Source: Bacillota bacterium
GTDB lineage: Bacteria > Bacillota > Dethiobacteria > DTU022 > JAAZDU01
NCBI GenBank assembly: GCA_012512665.1
Contig: JAAZDU010000185.1
Coordinates: 1-5,005, forward strand
Direction: 5' to 3'
DNA length: 5,005 bases
The stretch's first letter is position 1. Each line of letters begins with the position of its first letter. The position numbers and the translations under genes were made by a program. A model generated the notes under the pieces. That model worked only from the letters and a program-made list of their open reading frames with translations. It did not search any database and was not told the origin of the DNA. Shown piece after piece: positions 1 to 5,005 of the stretch.

Positions 1-165
1 ATTAAAGGCAGGCCTTACTTGCAGGGAGGGGTATGCCAAAGCCATGGCGACCACCGTGTGGCGATGGCTTTGGCAGTTGCCGGCCTGGTAGCAAAAAAAG
101 GTGTTGAGATAGGCAACGCTGATTGTATTGATGTCTCTTTCCCGGGTTTTGCAGATCTATGGTAG
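1..165 (+). CDS. aroA: 3-phosphoshikimate 1-carboxyvinyltransferase (EPSP synthase), C-terminal end only
   Basis: This is the last 54 codons of a gene entering from the left, open in frame 1 and ending at TAG 163-165. The enzyme transfers the enolpyruvyl group of PEP to shikimate 3-phosphate, the sixth step of the cytoplasmic shikimate pathway. The fragment carries the family's C-terminal signature: SHGDHRVAMALAVAGL at fragment residues 14-29, containing the Asp-His-Arg triplet (17-19) that contributes to the active site, then NADCIDVSFPGFADLW at the end. MurA shares the fold but has a different signature here (DLRAG-type), so AroA is preferred. The protein stops soon after SFPGF, giving a slightly short tail for the family. 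The start and upstream neighbours are outside the window. No clear U-tract terminator follows. Confidence 0.9.
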   Translation: MKGRPYLQGGVCQSHGDHRVAMALAVAGLVAKKGVEIGNADCIDVSFPGFADLW

Positions 166-203
166 TATATCCAGCTTTTTTTTGGTTAATATATTATTTA
201 ATT

Positions 204-232
204 TTGGAAAAGGATTTTTCCATCTTTTCCAA
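204..232. repeat. Perfect 9-bp inverted repeat between aroA and the next gene
   Basis: TTGGAAAAG (204-212) and CTTTTCCAA (224-232) are exact reverse complements separated by 11 nt. An overlapping shorter hairpin, GGAAAA (206-211) with TTTTCC (216-221), competes with it. No run of T follows on either strand, so this is not a standard intrinsic terminator. It could still help end or stabilise the aroA transcript, or act as a protein-binding dyad, because it overlaps the -35 region of the weak promoter proposed for the gene at 283. The repeat itself is certain; its function is not known. Confidence 0.55.
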
Positions 233-246
233 GAATAGAATAAAAT
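217..246 (+). promoter_or_regulatory. Possible weak sigma-A promoter for the gene at 283
   Basis: TTTCCA (217-222, 4 of 6 matches to TTGACA) and TAAAAT (241-246, 5 of 6 matches to TATAAT) are separated by 18 nt. This would start transcription near position 253, about 14 nt upstream of the Shine-Dalgarno AGGAGG at 267-272. The surrounding sequence is very AT-rich, so chance matches are likely. Read-through from aroA is an alternative source of transcript. Confidence 0.3.
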
Positions 247-282
247 ATAACAGCTAGATGTCGAAAAGGAGGCGCTGCTACT

Positions 283-927
283 ATGCATCGCCAGGCTTTT
301 TTTACTTTGCTTTTGGCCCTTCTGCTAGTGGGAACAGGTTTTGTGCTGGGGCAGTATTACGCTATTAACAGGGGTATCCCAAAGCTTAATTCGCTGTCTT
401 TCTTTTCTTCCAGCCAGCCGCTTGATCGGTTGGAAGTGCAGGAGCAGAACATGGCAGAGGAAGCACAGGGGTTTTCAAGCCTTTCTGCAAGTGTTTTGGA
501 GAAAGATGAGCAGGAGGAAGAGCGGCTGCTTGTGCCAGATGAGCTGGTAGATTTACGTTTAAGCCGGTTAGTGGAGGGAGAAGAAGCCTTAGCGGAAGGT
601 TTAAGCTTCATGGGGGACAGTGAAGCCATCAAAAATATTACCATTCCCTATTATGTAGGAGGTAATAGCCAGGTTACAGTATGGATTGTGGAAACTTATT
701 CTTCTGGGGAGGCTGCCCAGTTGCTGGAGAAGATGGACTGTCGCTTGCGCGACAGCGATGTTTTTTATAATCACGAAACATTAATCTTTGATGATTTTTT
801 AGTATATGGTATAGAGGGATTAAATATGAACAATTACTATTACCGCAAAAATAACCTTGTTTTTTGGATTTCCATTATTTCAGAGGAACCAGAGGAATTG
901 TTGTCCAAGTTATTTCCATACTTTTAG
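283..927 (+). CDS. Unrecognised membrane-anchored extracytoplasmic protein
   Basis: I do not recognise this 214-residue protein. Residues 5-23 form one uninterrupted hydrophobic segment after a short basic start (MHRQ), typical of an N-terminal signal anchor. There is no lipobox cysteine, so it is not an obvious lipoprotein. Residues about 45-108 are strongly acidic (EEAQ, EKDEQEEE, VEGEEALAEG), suggesting a flexible or helical linker. Residues about 115-214 look like a small alpha/beta domain with aromatic-rich strands (TIPYYVGG, VTVWIVETY, NNYYYRKNNLVFWISI) and a single cysteine, C153. The likely topology is a cytoplasmic N-terminus with the domain outside the membrane. The start is well supported: AGGAGG at 267-272 lies 10 nt before the ATG. 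It stands alone between aroA and the his operon, with a probable terminator behind it, so it need not share their functions. Confidence 0.75.
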   Translation: MHRQAFFTLLLALLLVGTGFVLGQYYAINRGIPKLNSLSFFSSSQPLDRLEVQEQNMAEEAQGFSSLSASVLEKDEQEEERLLVPDELVDLRLSRLVEGEEALAEGLSFMGDSEAIKNITIPYYVGGNSQVTVWIVETYSSGEAAQLLEKMDCRLRDSDVFYNHETLIFDDFLVYGIEGLNMNNYYYRKNNLVFWISIISEEPEELLSKLFPYF

Positions 928-994
928 CTAGCGAAAATGGGTTGTTGTTAAAGATGGCCTTGAGCCCGAAAATAACCGGATTGCCTTAAATAAA

Positions 995-1029
995 GCCGCC
1001 TCAGCTCCAAGGGAGGCGGTCTCCCTTTT
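995..1029 (+). terminator. Probable terminator region with two competing GC-rich hairpins
   Basis: CCGCCTC (996-1002) pairs perfectly with GAGGCGG (1013-1019), extended by a G-T wobble at 995/1020, with a 10-nt loop. A second stem, AAGGGAG (1009-1015) with CTCCCTT (1021-1027) around a 5-nt loop, is also perfect but shares bases with the first. TTTT (1026-1029) follows, which is short for a terminator U-tract. The position, about 70 nt after the stop at 927 and before the his promoter, fits a terminator for the preceding gene. On the - strand the first stem is followed by a T-rich stretch, so bidirectional action is possible. Confidence 0.5.
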
Positions 1030-1086
1030 AAAGAATTGAAATAAATCCATTTTTTCTGCCTTAATTGGTCGGCTCTGGCCCGTTGT

Positions 1087-1115
1087 TTGACAGGTTTATA
1101 AGCGCAGGTTACAAT
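1087..1115 (+). promoter_or_regulatory. Sigma-A promoter of the his operon
   Basis: TTGACA (1087-1092) matches the -35 consensus exactly. TACAAT (1110-1115) matches the -10 consensus at 5 of 6 positions, and the spacer is the optimal 17 nt. Transcription should begin at about 1121-1123, giving a leader of roughly 34 nt before the hisZ start. This is the best promoter in the window and implies that the his genes are transcribed from here by the housekeeping RNA polymerase. Confidence 0.8.
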
Positions 1116-1121
1116 GAAACT

Positions 1122-1155
1122 GGTTTACCTCAAAGTGTAAACGAGGTGATGCATA
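1122..1155 (+). promoter_or_regulatory. Short hisZ leader with alternative hairpins around the ribosome binding site
   Basis: The leader contains the perfect inverted repeat GTTTAC (1123-1128) / GTAAAC (1137-1142), with an 8-nt loop, immediately before the Shine-Dalgarno GAGGTGAT (1143-1150). That sequence fully complements the 3' end of 16S rRNA and lies 5 nt before the ATG. A second stem, TTACCTC (1125-1131) with GAGGTGA (1143-1149), has one G-U pair and an 11-nt loop. It would cover the ribosome binding site and cannot coexist with the first. The dyad at +1 to +20 could equally be a DNA operator for a repressor. The base pairing is seen directly; regulatory use is inferred. No T-box sequence is present. 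Confidence 0.5.
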
Positions 1156-2400
1156 ATGGTGGAGGACGAAAACAATATTTTTTTACTTAAGCCTGAGGGG
1201 GTAAAGGATTTCCTGCCTGCTGAAGCAAAGGCCAGGAAGCAGGTAGAAGAAAAGATTTTACGGGTCTTAAGGAGCTGGGGCTACTTTGAAGTGGCGACCC
1301 CCACTCTGGAATACGGCTCTATTTTTGCTTCTGATTTAAAAGCGGGCCTGGAGGAAAGGATGTACAGGTTTTTTGATGGCCAGGGGGGGACCCTGGTTTT
1401 AAGGCCCGATTGGACGCTTCCTCTGGCAAGGCTGGTGGCGAATCACCTTTGGGAAGAGCCTAAGCCTCTCCGCCTGGCCTATGGTGGTAACATCTTTCGC
1501 TTTGCATCACCTCAAACAGGAAAGCGGCGGGAAGTATTCCAGGCGGGAGGGGAGCTTTTGGGAGCTTCTGGTACTGATGCTGACAGCGAAATAATTGCCC
1601 TGGCAGTGGAAGCGCTTTTTTCCCTGGATATTAAAAAAATAAGGATCTGCATTGGCCACACCGGTTTTTTGAGCAGCATGTTGGAAAACAGCGGCCTGCC
1701 ACAGGCGGCAAGAAAAAAAATAATTTATTATCTGATTAAGAGGGATTTTGCTTCCCTGCATTCCTATATACAAGCTTTAATGCTTAAAGAGAAGGATAAG
1801 GCTTCATTTTTAACATTGCCTGAACTGCAGGGCGGGAAAGAAGTAATTGAGAAGGCAGTTGAGCTGCTGCCTCCCCGCGAGCAGGACAAGTTTTCCCGGG
1901 AAATGCTTGCCCTTTGGGACAACCTTTACCAGAGAGGTATTAGCAATTATATAAGCCTGGATTTTTCTTTTTTACGCGATTTAAATTACTATACAGGCAT
2001 CATCTTTGAAATATACTCCCCTCATTCAGGCTATCCCCTGGGGGGAGGCGGCAGATACGACCGCCTTTTAAGTTTCTTCAGAGGCCCGCTTCCTGCCGTA
2101 GGCTTCGCTCTCAGCGTAGATCAAATATTATCAATTTGGCAGCAGAAAGGATTTATTCGTTCCCCTGTATTGGATTATTTTATTGGTTTCGAGAGAGCTT
2201 TTTTTCCTCAGGCCCTGGAGAAGGCCAGGAAATTAAGAGCTAAGGGGCACACGGTAGTCCTCGATGTTAATAATTTAACGATGCCTCGAGCTAGAAAGAA
2301 AGCCCTGGAGATGAAGGCCAATAACTTTATTTATTTCCATAAAGATGGTACCCCCTGCGAGGTAAAGCTCCAAGAAGAACTCCCCCGGAAGGAGACTTGA
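1156..2400 (+). CDS. hisZ: ATP phosphoribosyltransferase regulatory subunit
   Basis: This 414-residue protein is a catalytically retired relative of class II histidyl-tRNA synthetase. It pairs with short HisG to form active, histidine-sensitive ATP phosphoribosyltransferase, the first step of histidine synthesis. Synthetase-like landmarks appear in order: LRPDWTLPLARL (82-93), the motif-2 region GNIFRF then KRREVFQAGGELLG (111-136), LNYYTGIIFEIY (276-287) and the motif-3 glycine run GGGGRYDRLL (296-305). The C-terminal part (about 340-400) is shorter than a synthetase anticodon-binding domain. That truncation, and the short-form hisG 5 nt downstream, favour HisZ over HisS. R274 aligns with an arginine important in true HisRS, so residual similarity is high. 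The start follows a strong Shine-Dalgarno with 5-nt spacing and heads the operon behind the 1087-1115 promoter. Confidence 0.93.
   Translation: MVEDENNIFLLKPEGVKDFLPAEAKARKQVEEKILRVLRSWGYFEVATPTLEYGSIFASDLKAGLEERMYRFFDGQGGTLVLRPDWTLPLARLVANHLWEEPKPLRLAYGGNIFRFASPQTGKRREVFQAGGELLGASGTDADSEIIALAVEALFSLDIKKIRICIGHTGFLSSMLENSGLPQAARKKIIYYLIKRDFASLHSYIQALMLKEKDKASFLTLPELQGGKEVIEKAVELLPPREQDKFSREMLALWDNLYQRGISNYISLDFSFLRDLNYYTGIIFEIYSPHSGYPLGGGGRYDRLLSFFRGPLPAVGFALSVDQILSIWQQKGFIRSPVLDYFIGFERAFFPQALEKARKLRAKGHTVVLDVNNLTMPRARKKALEMKANNFIYFHKDGTPCEVKLQEELPRKET
2389..2394 (+). promoter_or_regulatory. Ribosome binding site that decides the hisG start
   Basis: AAGGAG lies inside the end of hisZ. It is 11 nt before the ATG at 2406 but only 2 nt before the in-frame TTG at 2397. 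Ribosomes therefore very probably use 2406, which also puts the start where HisG proteins normally begin. Confidence 0.7.
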
Positions 2401-2405
2401 AAGAA

Positions 2406-3038
2406 ATGCCGGACTTAATAATTGCTCTGCCTAAAGGTAGAATGTATAAATCTTCAGTATCTCTGCTGGAGAAAGCAGGGCTAAATTGTGCTTGTTTGCA
2501 CCAGGGTGGACGGGAGCTATTTTTTTCTTCCGGTGAAGGTTTTCGTTTTCTGTTGGTTAAGCCTGTTGATCTGCCTACCTATGTGGAAAGGGGAGTGGCA
2601 GATCTGGGCATTATAGGTAAAGATGTGCTGCTGGAACAGAACAGGGAGCTCTTTGAAATTTTGGATCTGTGCTTTGGTTACTGCCGCTTGGTAGTGGCAG
2701 GGCCCGCAGAGAAAAAAGGACAAACCTGCTCTTACGTTGCTACCAAGTACCCTCATATTACAGAAAAATATTTTAGAAGCAAAGGAAAACAAGTGGAAGT
2801 AATAAAGCTGCATGGTTCTATTGAACTTGCCCCGCGTTTTCAGCTGGCTGATGCCATTGTTGACCTGGTAGAAACCGGGGCAACCCTCAAGGCTAATGGG
2901 CTGGTGGAATGGGAGCAGATTGCGGAAAGTTCAGCCCGCCTGGTGGCAAACAGGAGCAGCTTTCATTTTTTAAGAAAGCAGATCAATGAACTGGTTTGCA
3001 AGCTTAAGGAAGCATTAAAGGAGGAAAAATTAAGGTGA
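2406..3038 (+). CDS. hisG: ATP phosphoribosyltransferase catalytic subunit, short form
   Basis: HisG joins ATP and PRPP to make phosphoribosyl-ATP, the committed step of histidine synthesis. From ATG 2406 the protein has 210 residues, the size of the short form that lacks the C-terminal histidine-binding domain and depends on HisZ, encoded just upstream. Landmarks are IIALPKGR (5-12), DLPTYVERGVADLGI (55-69) with GKDVL following, VATKYP (111-116), KLHGSIELAPRF (134-145) and the PRPP-binding loop DAIVDLVETGATLK (149-162). The family usually has GLAD before this loop; here it reads QLAD. An in-frame TTG at 2397, overlapping the hisZ stop, would add three residues but sits too close to the ribosome binding site. 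The stop codon overlaps the hisD start in GTGA (3035-3038), so the two are probably translationally coupled. Confidence 0.95.
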   Translation: MPDLIIALPKGRMYKSSVSLLEKAGLNCACLHQGGRELFFSSGEGFRFLLVKPVDLPTYVERGVADLGIIGKDVLLEQNRELFEILDLCFGYCRLVVAGPAEKKGQTCSYVATKYPHITEKYFRSKGKQVEVIKLHGSIELAPRFQLADAIVDLVETGATLKANGLVEWEQIAESSARLVANRSSFHFLRKQINELVCKLKEALKEEKLR

Positions 3039-4357
3039 AATTTTATCAAAAAGAAGAATTCCTCCGGCTGCTGCAGCAAGAGAAGGAAAAGGACTACCAG
3101 CAGGAAGAAAAGCTTGTGCGCGATATTTTGCAGATGGTGAAAGTATCAGGAGATAAAGCTTTGAGGGAGCTAAGCAAAAAATACGACAAGGTAGAGCTTA
3201 CGGATTTTCTGGTAGGAGAAGACGAGGTGCAGGCTGCTTACCAGAGGGTTGATGCAGATTTTCAGCTGGCCCTCAAAAAAGCAAGTGATTTTATTCGCCA
3301 CTTTCACAGCCAGCAAAAGCCTAATTCCTGGATGACGACCCGTGTCGAGGGGGCTGTCATGGGTATTATACGCCGCCCCCTGCAGAAAGTCGGGGTATAT
3401 GTTCCAGGAGGGAGGGCAGCTTATCCCTCCACAGTACTTATGACTGTTATTCCTGCCAGGCTGGCCGGAGTGGAAGAAATATATATCTGTACTCCACCGG
3501 ACAGCAGCGGAGAAGTAAATCCTTTTACGCTGGTAGCAGCCCAGGAGGCCGGAGCGGACGCCGTCTACAAGCTAGGTGGGGCACAGGCCATAGCGGCGCT
3601 TGCTTTTGGGACTGAAAGCATTCCAGCAGTAGATAAAATTGTGGGGCCCGGCAATATTTATGTTAATCTGGCTAAGAGGATGGTTTTTGGCCAGGTGGGT
3701 ATTGATCTCCCGGCCGGCCCCAGCGAAGTTTTTTTGGTGGCAGACAAAAAGGCGGATGCTCGCCTGGTGGCCTGGGACTTGTTGGCCCAGGCGGAGCACG
3801 ATCCCCTGGCGCGCTCTGTCTGCCTGACTGATTCTTATCAGCTTGCTCAAGAAATCGACGCCAAAATAAATCTCTTCCTTGCCCAACAAGAAAGAAAAAA
3901 TATTATTGAGGAATCCCTGGCAAAAAATGGTGGCATTGTTCTTCTTTCCTCCCTGGAAGAAGCCTGGCCTTTAATTAACACTGCGGCGCCGGAGCATGTG
4001 GGGCTGCATATCGAAGATCCCTGGCCGCACTTAGCAAAAATTACTAATGCCGGCGCTATTTTTTTAGGCGAATATACTCCCCAGACAGCTGGAGATTATG
4101 GCGCTGGCCCCAACCATGTTTTGCCTACAAACCGGGCGGCGCGCTTTGCTTCCCCCCTGGGGATAGAAGACTTTTTCAAAAGCTCATCCTTTCTTTACTA
4201 TTCGCCGCGGGCTATCTTTCAAGAGGGAGAATATTTTGAGATTATTGCTGGCGTAGAGGGCTTGTATGCCCATGCCCGCGCTTTACAAATACGAAGGGAG
4301 AAAGCAAATGAAAAGAGAAGCAGTGATTGTGCGCGAGACTGCGGAAACCAAAGTTAA
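3035..4357 (+). CDS. hisD: Histidinol dehydrogenase
   Basis: HisD is a zinc enzyme that oxidises L-histidinol through histidinal to histidine with two NAD+, the final two steps of the pathway. At 440 residues it is close to the 434 of E. coli. All expected active-site residues are visible by motif: zinc ligands Q252 and H255 in AQAEHDP, D354 in GDYGAGPNH and H413 near the C-terminus, and catalytic E320-H321 in APEHVGL. The motifs VGVYVPGGRAAYPS (119-132), LGGAQAIAALAFGT (180-193) and KIVGPGNIYV (201-210) are typical. The start is GTG at 3035, overlapping the hisG stop by 4 nt, with AGGAGG at 3019-3024 and 10-nt spacing. The last 25 or so residues run past the usual family end and largely lie in the 50-nt overlap with hisB, so this polar tail is probably dispensable. 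Confidence 0.96.
   Translation: MKFYQKEEFLRLLQQEKEKDYQQEEKLVRDILQMVKVSGDKALRELSKKYDKVELTDFLVGEDEVQAAYQRVDADFQLALKKASDFIRHFHSQQKPNSWMTTRVEGAVMGIIRRPLQKVGVYVPGGRAAYPSTVLMTVIPARLAGVEEIYICTPPDSSGEVNPFTLVAAQEAGADAVYKLGGAQAIAALAFGTESIPAVDKIVGPGNIYVNLAKRMVFGQVGIDLPAGPSEVFLVADKKADARLVAWDLLAQAEHDPLARSVCLTDSYQLAQEIDAKINLFLAQQERKNIIEESLAKNGGIVLLSSLEEAWPLINTAAPEHVGLHIEDPWPHLAKITNAGAIFLGEYTPQTAGDYGAGPNHVLPTNRAARFASPLGIEDFFKSSSFLYYSPRAIFQEGEYFEIIAGVEGLYAHARALQIRREKANEKRSSDCARDCGNQS
4294..4300 (+). promoter_or_regulatory. Ribosome binding site that decides the hisB start
   Basis: AAGGGAG lies within hisD and 7 nt before the ATG at 4308. The frame is open further upstream to an ATG at 4266. The longer version would add 14 residues unlike the family, while KREAVIVRETAETKV after 4308 is the usual IGPD N-terminus. 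Confidence 0.7.
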
Positions 4358-4895
4358 GCTGGAGCTAAAGCTGGATGGCAGCGGAGAGAGTTCTTTGCAA
4401 ACAGGTGTCCCTTTTTTGGAGCATATGCTGAGCCTTTGGTCCCATCACGGTTCCTTTGACCTTAAGGTCGAAGCTGAAGGGGACCTGCAGGTGGAGCCAC
4501 ACCACCTGGTAGAAGACCTGGGTTTGTGCCTGGGAAAGGCTTTAAGAAAGGCACTGGGGAAAAAGGAAGGAATAAAAAGGTACGGCCACTGCATTTTGCC
4601 CATGGATGAGGCTCTTGTCATGGTGGCTGTGGATCTTTCAGGCAGGCCTTATCTCGGCTACAGCTTTCCTCTTTTGCCCGGTAAAATAGGCGATTTTGAT
4701 GTAGAGCTGGTAGAAGAATTTTTGCGGGGGCTGGCCAATGAGGGCAGAATAACGCTGCATGTTAGAAAGCTGGCCGGGCATAACCGCCACCACCTGGTAG
4801 AAGCCTTGTTCAAAGGGTTGGGAAGAGCGCTAAAAGAGGCAGTGCGGCAAGATGATAATAATACCAAAATTCCCTCAACCAAGGGAGTTCTTTAA
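4308..4895 (+). CDS. hisB: Imidazoleglycerol-phosphate dehydratase, monofunctional
   Basis: The enzyme removes water from imidazoleglycerol phosphate to give imidazoleacetol phosphate, using two manganese ions. The 195-residue protein is the normal size for the stand-alone dehydratase; no histidinol-phosphatase domain is fused to it. Motifs in order are RETAETKV (9-16), FLEHML (36-41), the first metal motif HHLVED (65-70), PMDEAL (98-103), DLSGRPYL (109-116), LHV with H151, the second metal motif HNRHHLVEALFKG (158-170) and IPSTKG (188-193). Metal-binding His and Glu positions are kept. Two conserved spots differ from the commonest forms: FLEH rather than FxDH, and HHL rather than HHT. The start overlaps hisD by 50 nt in another frame, which suggests coupled translation. 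Confidence 0.95.
   Translation: MKREAVIVRETAETKVKLELKLDGSGESSLQTGVPFLEHMLSLWSHHGSFDLKVEAEGDLQVEPHHLVEDLGLCLGKALRKALGKKEGIKRYGHCILPMDEALVMVAVDLSGRPYLGYSFPLLPGKIGDFDVELVEEFLRGLANEGRITLHVRKLAGHNRHHLVEALFKGLGRALKEAVRQDDNNTKIPSTKGVL
4868..4889 (+). repeat. Hairpin at the 3' end of hisB
   Basis: Bases 4868-4875 can pair with 4882-4889 as an 8-bp stem with one G-U pair around a 6-nt loop, its core being TCCCT (4871-4875) with AGGGA (4882-4886). It is followed by AT-rich sequence with broken T runs. It sits over the codons for the conserved IPSTKG end of HisB, so part of the complementarity may be accidental. It could act as a weak attenuator or as an RNA-stability element between hisB and hisA. Confidence 0.3.
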
Positions 4896-4964
4896 TATTA
4901 ATATTTACTTTAACAAAGATAGCTATTTTTCTAAAAACTCCTTTCAAATAGGGAGAGATGACCG
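4896..4964 (+). other. AT-rich gap between hisB and hisA
   Basis: This 69-nt spacer is the longest within the operon, and only 19 of its bases are G or C. It begins inside the 12-bp palindrome AATATTAATATT (4894-4905), includes the palindrome ATAGCTAT (4919-4926), and ends with the hisA ribosome binding site GGGAG (4951-4955). It holds no gene and no convincing promoter. Related operons often carry hisH in this position. Confidence 0.55.
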
Positions 4965-5005
4965 GTGCTTATTATTCCTGCTATTGATTTAAGCCGTGGC
5001 AGGTG
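4965..5005 (+). CDS. hisA: ProFAR isomerase, N-terminal start only
   Basis: HisA, a TIM-barrel enzyme, isomerises the aminoaldose ProFAR to the aminoketose PRFAR in the middle of the pathway. Only 13 codons and two bases are present, reading VLIIPAIDLSRGR when the start is included as V (read as Met). PAIDL is the hallmark first strand, with D8 the expected catalytic aspartate; HisF would read like IIPCLDV. The start is GTG at 4965, with GGGAG (4951-4955) 9 nt upstream. An ATG at 4958 is in a different frame and gives no HisA-like sequence. The gene runs off the right edge. Confidence 0.85.
   Translation, partial: MLIIPAIDLSRGR

Noticed and set aside
154..183. Intrinsic terminator just after aroA, because of the T8 run at 176-183
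   Set aside because: The only stem in front is TGG/CCA (160-162/171-173), 3 bp around an 8-nt loop, too weak to support a terminator.
357..644. 95-codon open frame on the - strand
   Set aside because: It mirrors the acidic, low-complexity part of the gene at 283-927, has a Ser/Lys-rich composition typical of a shadow frame, and lacks a clear ribosome binding site.
928..1155. T-box riboswitch or histidine leader peptide upstream of hisZ
   Set aside because: No AGGGTGGNACCGCG-like T-box sequence is present, the leader after the promoter is only about 34 nt, and no run of His codons is seen.
1149..1190. Small 13-codon ORF overlapping the hisZ start, with His as its second codon
   Set aside because: Its ATG lies inside the Shine-Dalgarno itself, so it cannot be initiated from it, and there is only one His codon.
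1383..1389. G7 run in hisZ, and A or T runs elsewhere in hisZ and hisD, as frameshift sites
   Set aside because: The reading frame and family motifs are intact on both sides, and no stop or alternative product requires slippage.
1507..1773. Open frame on the - strand inside hisZ, and similar ones inside hisG, hisD and hisB
   Set aside because: All lie wholly within strongly conserved his genes and give translations with no recognisable motif.
4904..4935. Internal promoter before hisA
   Set aside because: TTTACT and TTAACA resemble -35 elements, but no -10 sequence lies at an acceptable distance.
1..5005. Mobile element, CRISPR, toxin-antitoxin or phage defence system
   Set aside because: Apart from the unknown membrane protein every gene is core amino acid biosynthesis. 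No terminal repeats, direct repeat arrays or transposase-like frames are seen.

Overview
This is a stretch of bacterial chromosome with every gene on the + strand. Strong purine-rich Shine-Dalgarno sequences, a textbook vegetative promoter, tight gene packing and the pairing of HisZ with a short-form HisG point to a Firmicute, most likely an anaerobic member of the Clostridia. I infer this from gene style and family type; the species cannot be read from the window.

Layout. Positions 1-165 are the 3' end of aroA (EPSP synthase, shikimate pathway). A 117-bp AT-rich spacer follows, holding a perfect 9-bp inverted repeat and a weak promoter. Positions 283-927 encode an unrecognised 214-residue protein with one N-terminal membrane anchor. 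A 228-bp spacer then holds a GC-rich hairpin region (probable terminator), a near-consensus sigma-A promoter (1087-1115) and a leader of about 34 nt. From 1156 to the window end runs a histidine biosynthesis operon: hisZ, hisG, hisD, hisB and the first codons of hisA.

How the genes work together. HisG and HisZ should form the hetero-oligomeric ATP phosphoribosyltransferase that opens the pathway. HisG is the short catalytic form, and HisZ is the histidyl-tRNA-synthetase-like regulatory subunit it needs. HisB dehydrates imidazoleglycerol phosphate, HisA isomerises ProFAR earlier in the pathway, and HisD oxidises histidinol to histidine in the last two steps. hisZ-hisG-hisD are joined by a 5-nt gap and a 4-nt overlap. 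hisD and hisB overlap by 50 nt. A 69-nt AT-rich gap precedes hisA. Neither hisC nor hisH lies between hisD and hisA, where they often sit in related operons.

The most interesting non-coding signal is the hisZ leader. It can fold into two mutually exclusive hairpins, one leaving the ribosome binding site free and one covering it almost completely. No T-box, mobile element, CRISPR array, tRNA or rRNA was seen.
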